Shown: positions 1-8,672, numbered from the stretch's first letter. The stretch is 64,000 bases of DNA from CAVUNY01 sp963843535 (GCA_963843535.1 CAWJKU010000004.1:1240001-1304000), one strand, 5' to 3'. A program made the numbers and translations. Notes: a model not told the origin generated them from the letters alone.

Positions 1-14
1 ATCTGCCGAGATCA

Positions 15-116
15 TTAAAAGGTGAGCTTTTGCAAGCCCCCTCGATTTCCGACTATGTCATAGCGTTCTTTACCCTGTACGAAGGTTTCGAATAAGGTGA
101 GGAAATTGTTTCTCAT
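15..116 (-). CDS. very small ORF, 33 codons, unknown
   Basis: A short open frame on the minus strand starts at an ATG at 116 with AAGGA about eight bases upstream and ends at a TAA at 15-17. The product would be about 33 residues, polar, with no membrane segment or motif that I recognise. It may be the remains of a longer gene in this decayed mobile-element region. Only the ribosome-binding site supports it. Confidence 0.12.
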   Translation of the reverse strand: MRNNFLTLFETFVQGKERYDIVGNRGGLQKLTF

Positions 117-284
117 CGTAGACATCCTTATTATTACAAAAATAAATGCCTGATGCTGTTCTTTACATATTTAATTAACTTTAAATCGCAAATCTCCCGC
201 AAATTTCATGAAAAGATAGGGGATAGTAACTCAACTGCCAGAAAAGACAGATAATTAAGGATTCTTTTCTTGGCGGTCGAGACC

Positions 285-510
285 ATGCTCGAATTTCTGC
301 TTCCAGATGCGTCCAAACTGCGCTTGAACTCGGTAGACTTTCATGACAAACAGATATTCCTGGAAATTGCAGTAATGCAACCCCATGCCTTTGTCCAAAT
401 TGCCATTCGGTCTCCATTCGGGTTCACAGCCACTATATCCATACCATCACTGACCTTCCATCGGGCGGTTTCAAGGCGATTATTCAACTGGTTGGAGTCC
501 TTTCTCAATA
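285..510 (+). pseudogene. ISL3-family transposase, N-terminal remnant with frameshift
   Basis: The frame opens with MLEFLLPDASKLRL, which resembles the start of ISL3 transposases (the copy at 2203-3956 has FLLPDSSRLSLEF). Near base 395 the reading must move by one base to continue as CPNCHSVSIRVHSHY and then ITDLPSGG, which is the conserved zinc-finger region of the family (compare CPDCLQ...ADLPCGG in the other copy). Restoring one T in the TTT run at about 392-394 joins the two parts. An in-frame TAG follows at about 508, and the catalytic DDE part is absent. It is a second, independent ISL3 remnant, clearly dead. Confidence 0.7.
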
Positions 511-583
511 GTTTAGACCGAGAAAGCCAGAAACATGCTTTGATCTATATTGCTGAGAGGTTAGCCAAATGAACTTCTCCTGG

Positions 584-1574
584 TTACAGCCGCATGTTGT
601 CGGCTGGGCTGGCTTTGCGGTGTGCCTGTTCCACATCCACATCCGCAATTTGAGCATAGTGGCGCACCATATCCAGCGAACCATGTCCCAACAGCGATTG
701 CAGGGTGAACACGTCACCCCCGGAACGCAGATAGGTGATCGCAAAGGTGTGTCTGAATTTGTGCGGGTACGTTTTCTTCACCTCAGCCCTGGCTCCCAAC
801 CGGTTGATCAAGACCCGCAGGCTGTCCTTGTTGAACGGCCGGTCGGCCTGGCTGATGAAGAGGGGCGCCTGGTATCTTCCCCGTCTTCGCGGCCTGCCAG
901 ATAGCGCCAGACGGCTTTTCGAGCGACTTTGCCCAGGTAGACTGTGCGGCCTTTACCACCTTTGGCCCCCCGACGACACCATGCCGGATAGTGACCTTTC
1001 CAGTCTTGAGGTCAACATCATTGATCGTCAGCGAACAGAGTTCGGTTGCACGCAATCCGGTATCCAAAAGGGTCAGGATGATCGCCTGATCGCGATTGGC
1101 ACTCGGCCGGCGCATGACGAACTTTTTTCTCTCTTCAGTTTGCGATTCCCGAGAATAGACACAGGCCTTCAGAATCTTTTCGACGTCTTCTTTGGTAAAA
1201 GTTTCAACGGGATGTGTCTGAAATTTCGGCGCAGTGATTTCTATGGCTGGATTGGGGTACTTGAACTCCACGTGCAGCCAACCGAAAAAGGAACGGAAAG
1301 TGATCCACACGTTGCGAATGGACTTGGCGGACAACGGCTCGGTGCTGCCGTTGAAGCGCACCGGCTTGTACTCGGTGCGCAGCCAGGCCATGTAACCGGT
1401 GAGGTCGGATGCCTGAATTTCGGAAACGCTCCGATCACCGATGTAGTTCAACCAATGGTTGAGCGTATATTCGTAGGAGGTGATTGTGCGTAGGCTTAAC
1501 CCCTCTGCTGTTTTGAATTTTAGGAAGCCGTCGATGGATTTTGAAATTAGCAAGCCCGGCGAACTGCGGTTCAT
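584..1574 (-). pseudogene. tyrosine recombinase (phage-type integrase), two frameshifts
   Basis: The start at 1574 (MNRSSPGLLISK) has GGAGGAA just upstream. The N-terminal part is a SAM-like core-binding domain (about residues 10-100), followed by the catalytic domain with LDTGLRATELCSL (first Arg), HKFRHTFA (HxxR) and LLGHGSLDMVRHYAQ (His and the Tyr nucleophile). All catalytic residues are present but lie in three frames: one base is missing in the six-G run near 970 and another in a GG pair near 870. With both bases restored the protein would be about 330 residues, normal for XerD-like integrases. It lies directly beside the tRNA 3' fragment at 1665-1707, as expected for an island integrase next to its attachment site. 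It is either inactive or frameshifted by sequencing error. Confidence 0.8.
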
Positions 1575-1627
1575 GAGAAATTCCTCCATTTTTGGAAAAA
1601 TGTCTACCGCTGTGCGCCGGGCTAACG

Positions 1628-1655
1628 AAAAACCAGAGCCCGACGGACTCTGGTT
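1628..1655 (-). terminator. rho-independent terminator downstream of the tRNA fragment
   Basis: Reading the minus strand, AACCAGAGTCC and GGGCTCTGGTT form an 11-bp stem with a G-T wobble and a three-base loop, followed by TTT. It sits a few bases after the 3' end of the tRNA fragment, so it was probably the terminator of the original tRNA gene. Confidence 0.65.
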
Positions 1656-1664
1656 CTCTCTCAG

Positions 1665-1707
1665 TAGCGGGGGTTGGATTCGAACCAACGACCTCCGGGT
1701 TATGAGC
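1665..1707 (-). other. 3' half of a CAT-anticodon (Met-type) tRNA, probable att site
   Basis: The minus strand carries the anticodon loop CTCATAACCCGG, the variable loop, the T arm GGTTCGAATCC with its pairing stem, and the acceptor 3' strand CCCCGCTA. This matches the 3' half of initiator tRNA-fMet genes. The sequence 5' of the anticodon (AAGCAG) cannot pair with CCCGG, and no D arm or 5' acceptor strand follows, so the gene is cut at the anticodon stem. Integrases commonly use the 3' half of a tRNA as attachment site, and an integrase gene lies 91 bases away. No CCA is encoded. Confidence 0.7.
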
Positions 1708-1728
1708 TGCTTCCGTGGCAACGGAACA

Positions 1729-1772
1729 AATGACCCTCAGGTACCCAATTTTGGGCTAGCCCGAGGGTCATT
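1729..1772. repeat. 10-bp perfect inverted repeat next to the tRNA fragment
   Basis: AATGACCCTC at 1729-1738 pairs with GAGGGTCATT at 1763-1772, and an inner GGTACCC / GGGCTAGCC pair extends the hairpin imperfectly. It lies where the 5' half of the tRNA should be. It may be an integrase arm site, a terminator or part of the inserted element. Confidence 0.45.
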
Positions 1773-2003
1773 GGTTTGACGGGGCCGGATCATGTTCGGT
1801 TACGACTATTGAATACTATGGTAGCGACTTTTTGTGACGGTCAAGAATTGAATTGTCTGGACCCGGAGGACGACGGTATACGGGACTCACTTATCTCGCG
1901 AACTTTTGTAAATCGTAAAAACCTTTAAGATTCGAGGAAGTCTGATTCCGTCAAAGCCCGGAGGTCACCGGTTGGTTTATTTATTCTCTGCCACCAATTT
2001 AAC

Positions 2004-2202
2004 TTAAATCTTTGCATTTAATGCTGCCGCAATTTTGTTCAGAAATGACAAACTCGGGATGCTTGAACCGTTCTCTAATCGAGCAATGGATGGTTGCAGG
2101 GTGCCGACCATCTCAGCGAGTGGGTTTGGGTTAATCCCCTCAGCATACGCAGCCGGATTGTAGGTGGAGTATTTCAGCTGAAAACATCTGGCGCACTTTG
2201 GA
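2004..2202 (-). pseudogene. XRE-type HTH protein, interrupted by the ISL3 element
   Basis: The C-terminal part reads LAEMVGTLQPSIARLENG followed by SIPSLSFLNKIAAALNAKI and a TAA at 2004-2006. This is the recognition helix and last helices of an XRE/HigA-type helix-turn-helix domain. Upstream, the frame VRQMFSAEILHLQ begins at the edge of the IS. Joining the flanks across the target duplication gives a continuous frame with SNYFRKRLAEMV...RSK on the other side (about 3957-4040), though one more frame change is needed inside this fragment. The gene was probably a small antitoxin-like regulator. It is dead because of the insertion. Confidence 0.6.
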
Positions 2203-3956
2203 GGCTCTCCCGCTATTCTTGTGAAATGCTCAAATCAAAGCAGGTGGACCTAAGACACGACGGCGCAACAAATCAAAATTCGCTCGACCATACATAGCAC
2301 GCTTGATCAGTTTCAGCCGATTCACCTGACCTTCTACCTGTCCATTGCTCCAACTAAAAAGCAAGGCTGATTTAATTGCGGCATAATCGGTCCGCAAACT
2401 GGTCGAGAAGCGTTTTAGCTCGATGATTTGGCTTTGCTCTACCTTCATCAGCCAGTGATCCAGTTGCTCGGCTTGCTTTTCCTCAATCATGCTGCGATAT
2501 TCTTGCGCTATTTGAAAGACGTGGGCTACCAGTTCGGACCCAGAACAAAGAGCCGACCGATAGAGCTTTTCTTTCTCACGTAAATCTTGTTCAGGGCGCA
2601 TCAAGATCCAGGCTGTCTGACGAGGTGAGTATTGAAATCGGTTCTTTGGGAGAGGTGATCCCTTGTTATGCAGCTTACCGGCTCCTAACCGACCATGCAC
2701 AATCCGGCTCACGCTTGAATAGCTCCCGGTAAATCCGCGGACTTGTAGTTCGACCCACAATTCCTTCACATTGTGATTGCTTTCCGCCCAACGTTTTTGA
2801 ATATACCGTAGATAGGGCAAGGCTTTAGAAGCGGAATTCGACTGACCTAATCGGCTAGGAGGCTCTTCCAGATGGAAATATTTGCGAACAGTTCTCCGAT
2901 CCAGTCCGACCTGACGAGCGATCTGACGATACTTGTAACCTTTGGCTTGGAGTTCCTTCACCTCATCAAATTTCGCCTGGCGGTGGGTCAACACCGGCCG
3001 GGTTGGCTTTGGCACCTGAGAGTTCACGGCCTGGCTAATAGGAGTGGTCTTCTTTTCGGCCAAGATCTGGCACTGTTCTGCAGCCTGACGCAGTTCTTGC
3101 GGATGAGTTTTGAGGAAAAAAACCGTTCCAAAACTTCCTGTAAATTACGCAGTAAATGGAAGCGGTCCGCAATTTGGATCACTCCTGGTGCGCCAGCGGC
3201 GATGCCGTCAATATAGTCCTGGCCGCGATCCCGGCTGATAATCTCGATCCCGGAATGCTTTTGTAACCACCCCGCGACAGTTTTCGGTTCACGATCCGGC
3301 AACAAATCGACGACCCGTTGACGTTCCAGATCCACCAAAATCGTTCCATAGCGGTGGCCTTTGGAAATGGCCCAATCATCGACACCTAATACTTTGGGAG
3401 TGATAGGGGAAATTTCCGCAGTACGCCTGATCAACCGTAGGAGGGTATCGGGACTGGTTGGCATACCTAATCGGCGTGCCGTACGAGCGCCTTCTTCACC
3501 CCCGAGGAGAAACCCAGAGAGAGCATAAACTATCCGCCAAGCGTTGGGTTCGTCTTGCAAAGGGGGCCAAAATCCCTGGGAATCGCTCAGCAAAAGTTCG
3601 CCGATGGCATTGAGTGTTATCACAGAAAAAACGGCGGATCTGGAAATGAAGCTGGACCGGCAAACCTCCACAAGGCAAATCGGCGGGTTTTCTCGGATAG
3701 CGACTATGTATTCGGGTAAATATTTGCAGACAGTCTGGACAAATGGCTTGTAGAGCGGTGGAACAAACTTCCAGGAAAAACCATATGATTTTCAACCTGC
3801 ACAAATTCCAGGGATAACCGGCTGGAATCCGGTAATAAAAATTGAGGGGTCAATTTGGAGTTCCTTCTTACGAATGGAATGAATTACTGTATGAACCCTC
3901 AAGATATGAGAAAAAGTTAACGATCTGTACATTTCGCTCGGATAAGCGGGAGAGCC
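2203..3956 (-). mobile_element. ISL3-family insertion sequence, complete ends
   Basis: The element begins GGCTCTCCCGC at 2203 and ends GCGGGAGAGCC at 3956, perfect 11-bp inverted ends with weaker similarity beyond. Both sides are flanked by the same 8 bases, ACTTTGGA (2195-2202 and 3957-3964). Eight-base target duplications and ends starting GGCTCT are typical of the ISL3 family. The 1754-bp element carries one transposase gene on the minus strand, now frameshifted. The intact duplication shows simple insertion without later rearrangement. Confidence 0.88.
2230..3842 (-). pseudogene. ISL3-family DDE transposase, frameshifted in three places
   Basis: Order along the minus strand: FLLPDSSRLSLEF start region; zinc finger with CPDC and CDNTQCH; catalytic part with VLGVDDWAISKG (first Asp), IISRDRGQDYIDG (second Asp) and IQIADRFHLLRNL; an inserted helix-turn-helix (YKYRQIARQVGLDRRTVRKY), and the last part FSWSNGQVEGQVNRLKLIKR with the catalytic Glu. 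The whole ISL3 domain order is present. Frame changes are needed near 3775 (one extra T), near 3500 (one G short in a G run) and near 3113 (one T short in a seven-T run). As written it cannot make a full transposase. Confidence 0.85.
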
Positions 3957-3964
3957 ACTTTGGA
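3957..3964. repeat. 8-bp target-site duplication (second copy at 2195-2202)
   Basis: ACTTTGGA occurs immediately outside both ends of the ISL3 element, exactly 8 bp, matching the duplication length known for this family. It fixes the element's borders to the base. Confidence 0.85.
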
Positions 3965-4637
3965 GCGATTATCCTGGACGATGTTGGCGAAAACTGGTCG
4001 GGTTATTACCATTTCGGCCAGTCGCTTCCGGAAATAGTTAGATAGATCCGGTGAATTTCCACAATTTTCAGGGAGAGAAATAGAATTGTTATGAATGTAC
4101 CAATTGCAAAATTGCACCGCGAAACACGCGGAATCTGCCTTATCAGCCAGAAGCGATTATTTAGCGCTTACGAGAACTGCTACGCAAGTATAACGAGAGC
4201 TACCGTAAAGCCAGTTTATGAGCAGGGCTGGATCACCAGGCAATCCGAAGAATTCTTGATGGGCAGCGCCCAAACATGACGGCGTGTATATTACTGGGGA
4301 ACCATTTCGGCGTTAACCAAAATGAATTCTTGCAGTTGGCGGGGTGGCCGGCGTCAATTGTTCGATCCATTTTCTATGAAATTGTCGTCGCCCCTCCGAA
4401 TTAGCAAGAGAAGCTTGGTAGTGACGTGTAAAAGCGGACGGGTGAGGTTGGCCCCGATTTTCTTCAATAATTAAATCCAGATGGAAAGTGTTTTGGTGTT
4501 CTCTGTAGAATATTGATAGTCAAATGCTGAACGCTGACGTTTGTATTTTGCTAGAGAAATTGGCATTCGACTATCATAACTTGGTAACTTTTTAGAGGAT
4601 ATCCACTCAGAGGTTCAATATCCTCCAATATGTATGA
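3965..4637. other. no supportable gene
   Basis: About 670 bases without a convincing gene. Short open frames exist on both strands but none has a good start, codon pattern or recognisable product. The part up to about 4040 on the minus strand is probably the 5' section of the interrupted XRE gene. Confidence 0.5.
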
Positions 4638-5072
4638 TCAAGCCTCTCGATGCCACAATGATTTATTTGGTAATAAGCGGATACAACCGATGATTAATAT
4701 CATTGCAGCGCTGTTGCGTGTGAAGGCGAAAATTGAAGCAGCGCTGCCAGAAATCCATGAGTAGATCGAGACGTCTGAAATAATCGAACCCCAGAAAAAG
4801 ACACCAGGGATCAACATAGAAAAAAGCATAAACGCCCCTAACAAGATATAAAGAAAGGCAATCAGAAAACTGCGATGGTTAATGTACAAAACATAATAGG
4901 CTAATACTAGTGGTCGGAAAGATAGGACAATGTAAACCGGAATTTCAGATCCAAAAGGAATTGTAGGAGCTTGGGCCAGTTGAAATTTTTCAAATCTTTG
5001 GAAAGTTTTATCAAGTAAATTCGAACCCGTTAGGAGTACAATTGCCATGAAGATTGTAAGTACTTTTTTCAT
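4638..5072 (-). CDS. small membrane protein of unknown function
   Basis: About 144 residues starting MKKVLTIFMAIVLL at 5072, with AGGTTAGG upstream. It shows an N-terminal signal-like hydrophobic segment and three further membrane segments (around residues 45-65, 70-95 and 115-135). I recognise no family. It lies at the end of a run of minus-strand genes for exported or membrane proteins (4638-8160) opposite a quorum-sensing-like operon, and the DNA is AT-richer than the core part of the window. It might belong with those proteins, for example in transport or immunity, but nothing in the sequence proves it. Confidence 0.5.
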   Translation of the reverse strand: MKKVLTIFMAIVLLTGSNLLDKTFQRFEKFQLAQAPTIPFGSEIPVYIVLSFRPLVLAYYVLYINHRSFLIAFLYILLGAFMLFSMLIPGVFFWGSIISDVSIYSWISGSAASIFAFTRNSAAMILIIGCIRLLPNKSLWHREA

Positions 5073-5201
5073 AAACACCTAACCTCAAAGTAATGATTAG
5101 ATCACGGTTGTAATAAAAATTTTGGAATCTAAATGTAGACTTTTGTAGTTCCTGAGTTATTGTCTTGGTAAACTCAACTCTAATACAGAAGCCCTCTCAC
5201 T

Positions 5202-5995
5202 TCAGCCTATTTTTGGCGAAAGTATTGCTAAAGTCAAGTTAATAACAGCCAAATGAAAGATCGCTACCTCCAACCGCCAAGCAGAAATAAAACTGCCAAT
5301 TTGTCCCTCCACGTTGCATATAAAGTCTTTGATAAGCATATTGGCCATTAAATCATCTACGTAAGTCTGATTTCCTGAACCACTAAACGATGGTGTGTGC
5401 GAATAAGTCGTTCCGCTCACAGGGAAAGACCAAAAGTTATAATCTTGGTCTACATTTACATTGCATAGTCCGTTCTTTCCGTACCAATTGTCGTAACAGG
5501 CTCCTCCTAATCTTCCAAAGTTAAACGTTACTGCAGGATCAATTTTTGTCCAAACAGCAGTATAATAATTTGCATACATATGATTCCCTAAATCTGTGTA
5601 ATAAAATGTGAGGGTAGCACATCCACTTGAAGTTGAATCGCAACCATAGTGTTGATCATATGATGCATATACTTTGGAGGGAAGCAGATTATCGAAAATA
5701 CTTTCTCCAATTAGTCTATCTTCAAGATAATCAGAGGGGAATCCAACTTCATAAGTAATCGCAATTAAACCAGATAATCTCTTTGAAATCTAATAACCTT
5801 TGGCGTTAAGTAGAAACTCTTCTCCTTTTCTTGGTTAGTTAGTTTTACAGTAGTCTTAATTTTTTCTTTAATTCCTGTCGGCAGTTCTATTTCTTCAGGT
5901 GAAGGTGGCATTGGCGGTTTTGCAGTTACCACCATTGTAGTAACAATCATCACAACTAGAACTAAAACTATTGAACGAAAGAATGGATTGTACAT
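5202..5995 (-). pseudogene. exported protein of unknown function, one frameshift
   Basis: The start at 5995 (MYNPFFRSIVLVLVVMIVTTMVVTA) has AAGGAG eight bases upstream and encodes a clear signal peptide, then a Pro/Glu-rich stretch. The frame closes at 5765, but the next frame continues without pause as GLIAITYEVGFPSDY and runs to 5202 with four Cys residues (GCDSTSSGC, GGACYD, NGLCNV) typical of a secreted protein. Adding one G in the GG at about 5770 makes one frame of about 264 residues. The upstream region (6063-6160) carries the same three dyads as the next exported-protein gene. No family recognised. Confidence 0.5.
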
Positions 5996-6062
5996 GCTAA
6001 TCTCCTTACCCCAATTATTTAAAGGAATACATTGATAACATCTTATCTAAAAAGTTATCTTA

Positions 6063-6160
6063 AAACAATGTCACTTTGACCAGTTTTTCTTTTGTCAATT
6101 CAGGCAAATCCTACTTTCATTTATGCCGGTAAAAAAGATTGGCAATTAAACCATTGAAAA
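6063..6160 (-). promoter_or_regulatory. regulatory region A with three dyad sites
   Basis: Three 14-base sites occur at 6069-6082, 6115-6128 and 6140-6153. Read on the minus strand they fit TGGYNNAAWTGMCA loosely: TGGTTTAATTGCCA, CGGCATAAATGAAA and TGGTCAAAGTGACA. The same set with similar order and spacing lies at 8221-8312. Both sets are 60-160 bases before the start of an exported-protein gene on the minus strand. The half-sites TGGY and GMCA form an imperfect palindrome, as expected for a dimeric regulator such as a LuxR/NarL-type response regulator. Confidence 0.5.
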
Positions 6161-6473
6161 TGAGAAAATCGGCACCTGAAAGAGTCTTTTTCTTCATTCC
6201 AATAGCCAGGTATATCCTGGGAGAGGTAAAAATTGCTGTTTCATTAGGCATTACCTCAATTCCAAGGATGTTCGCCTAAGTTTCTGGCGTTCAAAATGAC
6301 AATTGAAGTGCACAGCACGCCATTTTCGATCAGAAATACCCATTTTACGCTGAAAATCAGCCCAAAATAATTCCTCAAAATCCTAAAATTGAGGTGCGAA
6401 AAGTAGAAAAATGGCAGTTTACTAATACTTATCTACATCTATTTTCCTACAAGGTATTTTTATAATTCTGAAA
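6161..6473. other. non-coding spacer
   Basis: About 310 AT-rich bases with no supportable frame on either strand. It separates the frameshifted lipoprotein gene (6474-7504) from regulatory region A. No further dyads or hairpins of note were seen. Confidence 0.45.
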
Positions 6474-7504
6474 TTATTTGTCTTCGCTTTGAACAACAAT
6501 CCCGACGCGGATCGAATTTTCAATATTGAAATTCCCCTTGGTTAGGTCTCTTTTCGGCCTATCGTCCGGGATTTCCATCGGTTGAAAGGGGATCCGTGCC
6601 AAAATTACCATCAATTCATGGATCCCATTTTCCGCCGGGGCCTTGATTTGCGCCGGTATCTCAATTCTTTCCCCGGTTTTAATGCAACATAATGATTTTC
6701 TTGGTTTTTGGATACGGATATTTGTAGAAAATCTAAGAAACTCATGACCACATAAGTTTGGTCTGGGCCGGTATCATTCGCTAAATGGATATAGTAATCG
6801 ATTATCTCGCCCTGCTTCACATTCTGTGAAAACCAGGCTGGAATAATTCTCGAATCCGGAACGGTATTGATCACCACTCCATTATTTTTAGATTCCGAAT
6901 AATTCCTCGCCTCACCAGCCTCGAAGTCCATGACAGGAGGGGAATAAGGTGGGATACCTACATGGAGAACTGCTCTGGCGGCATAAAAATATTTCAGGTC
7001 AGTTGATAATCGGAATTTGTCATCCAGATTATGTTGTTCTGGGCTGGCGAATACAAGAATAGCAAAATCGTGAGAGCCATCTGGCAGTTGGGATGTCTCG
7101 AACTTGATCAGCCGATCTTCATTTTCGGCCATGTTGATTGAATAGAGTATGGTCATTTTTTTGTTATCTTCAAACGAACACGGCGTTTGCCTATAATCGA
7201 TCAAACATGTGAATAAATAGGTCTCGGCGTTTTTCTGGTTGAGCAACCTCACAAAAGCTGTAAAGGGTGAGTGGGATGCCACCTTGTACGTTCGCCAGGC
7301 CGGGCTATCCGGAGACTCACGGATACCAATGGCTACCCCTGCCCCAATATAGCTGACGGACGGAATGTCAGGCGTTGATGTAGCAGTAAAAACAGTTTGC
7401 TGGGTGCAGCTTGTCAGAAAAAGGATAGATGACAAGCCAATAATAAGAAAAAAAGTTGTCGCTTTATGACTTGAATAGACATTACACAGAATTTTGCTCT
7501 TCAT
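6474..7504 (-). pseudogene. lipoprotein of unknown function, one frameshift near the 3' end
   Basis: The start at 7504 (MKSKILCNVYSSHKA) has GGAGCAG upstream. A signal peptide ends with a lipobox (LFLTSC, Cys at about residue 33), so the protein should be anchored outside the membrane. The main frame ends at 6611, but the next frame continues with coding character (GERIEIPAQIKAPAENG to QSEDK) to a TAA at 6474-6476. Restoring one G in the GGGG run near 6680 gives about 343 residues. No family recognised. It lies between two exported-protein genes that share upstream dyads but has no such dyads itself. Confidence 0.6.
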
Positions 7505-7623
7505 TATCTGCTCCAAGCAAGCTTCTAGAAAATAATGCACTCACATTGATGGAATGACTAAAAGGATAGGACGTGATGATTAGTGGCCCAAACATCACGT
7601 CCTTCTCTACACATCACATAAGT

Positions 7624-8160
7624 TTAGCAACTGTCTGAAGTTATTGGATACCAACTATCTACCCCAGATAAAATAAATTCATGGTTGCCTTGAGCTTGAT
7701 ACCCTCCACAAGATAAGTCAGTGCCATTTGCATAAGCTGTTATATCCGCGCTATTTGAGGCTTCCAACATCTCAGAATCATCCTGGAGTGTACCCGACAT
7801 CCAAAGACGTGCCCTGACCCCAATAGTGGATATATCACAAGCAATGCTGTGATTAGTACTGTCGCGAGAAATAGATTCGGAGGTTGACCAAGTAACAAAA
7901 ATGCCATCCGTTATGTACGTTGTTCCGTACCACCATAATGAAGAACAATAGGTGAGAGGTGAATAACCACTCTTTGACAAGGAATTTGGTACAATATGTT
8001 CTACATTAGAAGGATATAACCCCACTGGTGGTGGGCCTTCAGGAGTTGGTTTCTGATCAGGGCCTTCGCTCTGAGCAAAAGACATTCTATTCGGGAAGGC
8101 TAGTAAAACAAGAAGCCCCCCCAATAAAATAAGGGAAAAGAAAATGTTTTTTTTCATCAT
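7624..8160 (-). CDS. small secreted protein, unknown family
   Basis: Starting at 8160 (MMKKNIFFSLILLGGLLVLL), with AAGGAGTAAG directly upstream, this encodes a 178-residue protein with a strong signal peptide cut near FAQS, a short proline-rich linker (PTPEGPPPVG) and a mature domain rich in Ser/Thr/Tyr/Trp with four Cys residues (YCSSLWW, SIACD, LSCGG and the final Cys). This looks like a small disulfide-bonded extracellular domain. It is divergent to the operon at 8448-12514 and its upstream region holds three dyads (8221-8312). It may be a regulated output of that operon, such as a secreted effector or bacteriocin-like protein. The function is unknown. Confidence 0.65.
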   Translation of the reverse strand: MMKKNIFFSLILLGGLLVLLAFPNRMSFAQSEGPDQKPTPEGPPPVGLYPSNVEHIVPNSLSKSGYSPLTYCSSLWWYGTTYITDGIFVTWSTSESISRDSTNHSIACDISTIGVRARLWMSGTLQDDSEMLEASNSADITAYANGTDLSCGGYQAQGNHEFILSGVDSWYPITSDSC

Positions 8161-8213
8161 CTTACTCCTTTCGTAGCTAAATTTTAAAAATAGTGTAACA
8201 ATATATAAATTCC

Positions 8214-8320
8214 CAAACAATGTCATTTTGACCAGTATCTTATCTGGTAATTCAGGCAATCTTTTTGGCATATACTGTCATTTAAGCCAGTAAAAGACTG
8301 GCATTTAAGCCATTGAAACG
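8214..8320. promoter_or_regulatory. regulatory region B, three dyad sites between divergent genes
   Basis: Sites at 8221-8234, 8276-8289 and 8299-8312. Read on the minus strand they are TGGTCAAAATGACA, TGGCTTAAATGACA and TGGCTTAAATGCCA, the last with perfect TGGC/GCCA half-sites. Site spacing is 55 and 23 bases, versus 46 and 25 in region A, so the sites move by about one helix turn and the DNA between them differs: the sites, not the whole region, are conserved. The region lies between the secreted-protein gene (start 8160) and the ComX-like gene (start 8448), so it could control both. Confidence 0.55.
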
Positions 8321-8447
8321 GCAAGCAATTTATGGTAATTTTAACAGGGGGGAAATCAATCACGGATCGATCGTAAGATTATCCATTGGCAAATTTTACG
8401 AAAGCATAGTTTTTTGGCATAAGTGGGTTATCTAAAAGGAGAATACA

Positions 8448-8669
8448 ATGAACCAACTTGCGACCGATATTTACACGCTCAGGTTGTCTGAGAATAGCGC
8501 TGTGCCTGAGATGCCTTCTACCGAGGGGAAAGCCCTTTTCGATTTGTTATGGTTCTTGAATATGCCCGTGAAGGATCTTGCCAGGTTGATTGAGGATCTT
8601 CCTATGAGCGACTGGCCTTTGATTCAGTCTGATGACCCGCTAGAATATTTGCAGTCTGACAGAAATTGA
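8448..8669 (+). CDS. candidate peptide-pheromone precursor (ComX-like position and size)
   Basis: A 73-residue protein with a very good ribosome-binding site (AAAGGAG, 8 bases before the ATG) and no signal peptide. It is acidic and has two Trp residues, W35 and W56, the second in a short C-terminal tail (SDWPLIQSDDPLEY). In Bacillus, ComX is a 55-73 residue leaderless precursor whose C-terminal peptide contains a Trp that ComQ modifies with an isoprenyl group. The next gene starts three bases after this stop and encodes a ComQ-type enzyme. There is no clear sequence similarity to known ComX, but these peptides are very variable. The order is peptide then enzyme, the reverse of Bacillus. Alternative: an unrelated small regulator. 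Confidence 0.6.
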   Translation: MNQLATDIYTLRLSENSAVPEMPSTEGKALFDLLWFLNMPVKDLARLIEDLPMSDWPLIQSDDPLEYLQSDRN

Positions 8670-8672
8670 TAA

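Noticed and set aside
735..1493. Open frame of 252 codons on the plus strand over the integrase
   Set aside because: It is antisense to the catalytic and core-binding domains of the tyrosine recombinase, which has all family motifs.
3842..4045. 67-codon plus-strand frame at the end of the ISL3 element
   Set aside because: It crosses the IS border and target duplication and has no family or ribosome-binding site.
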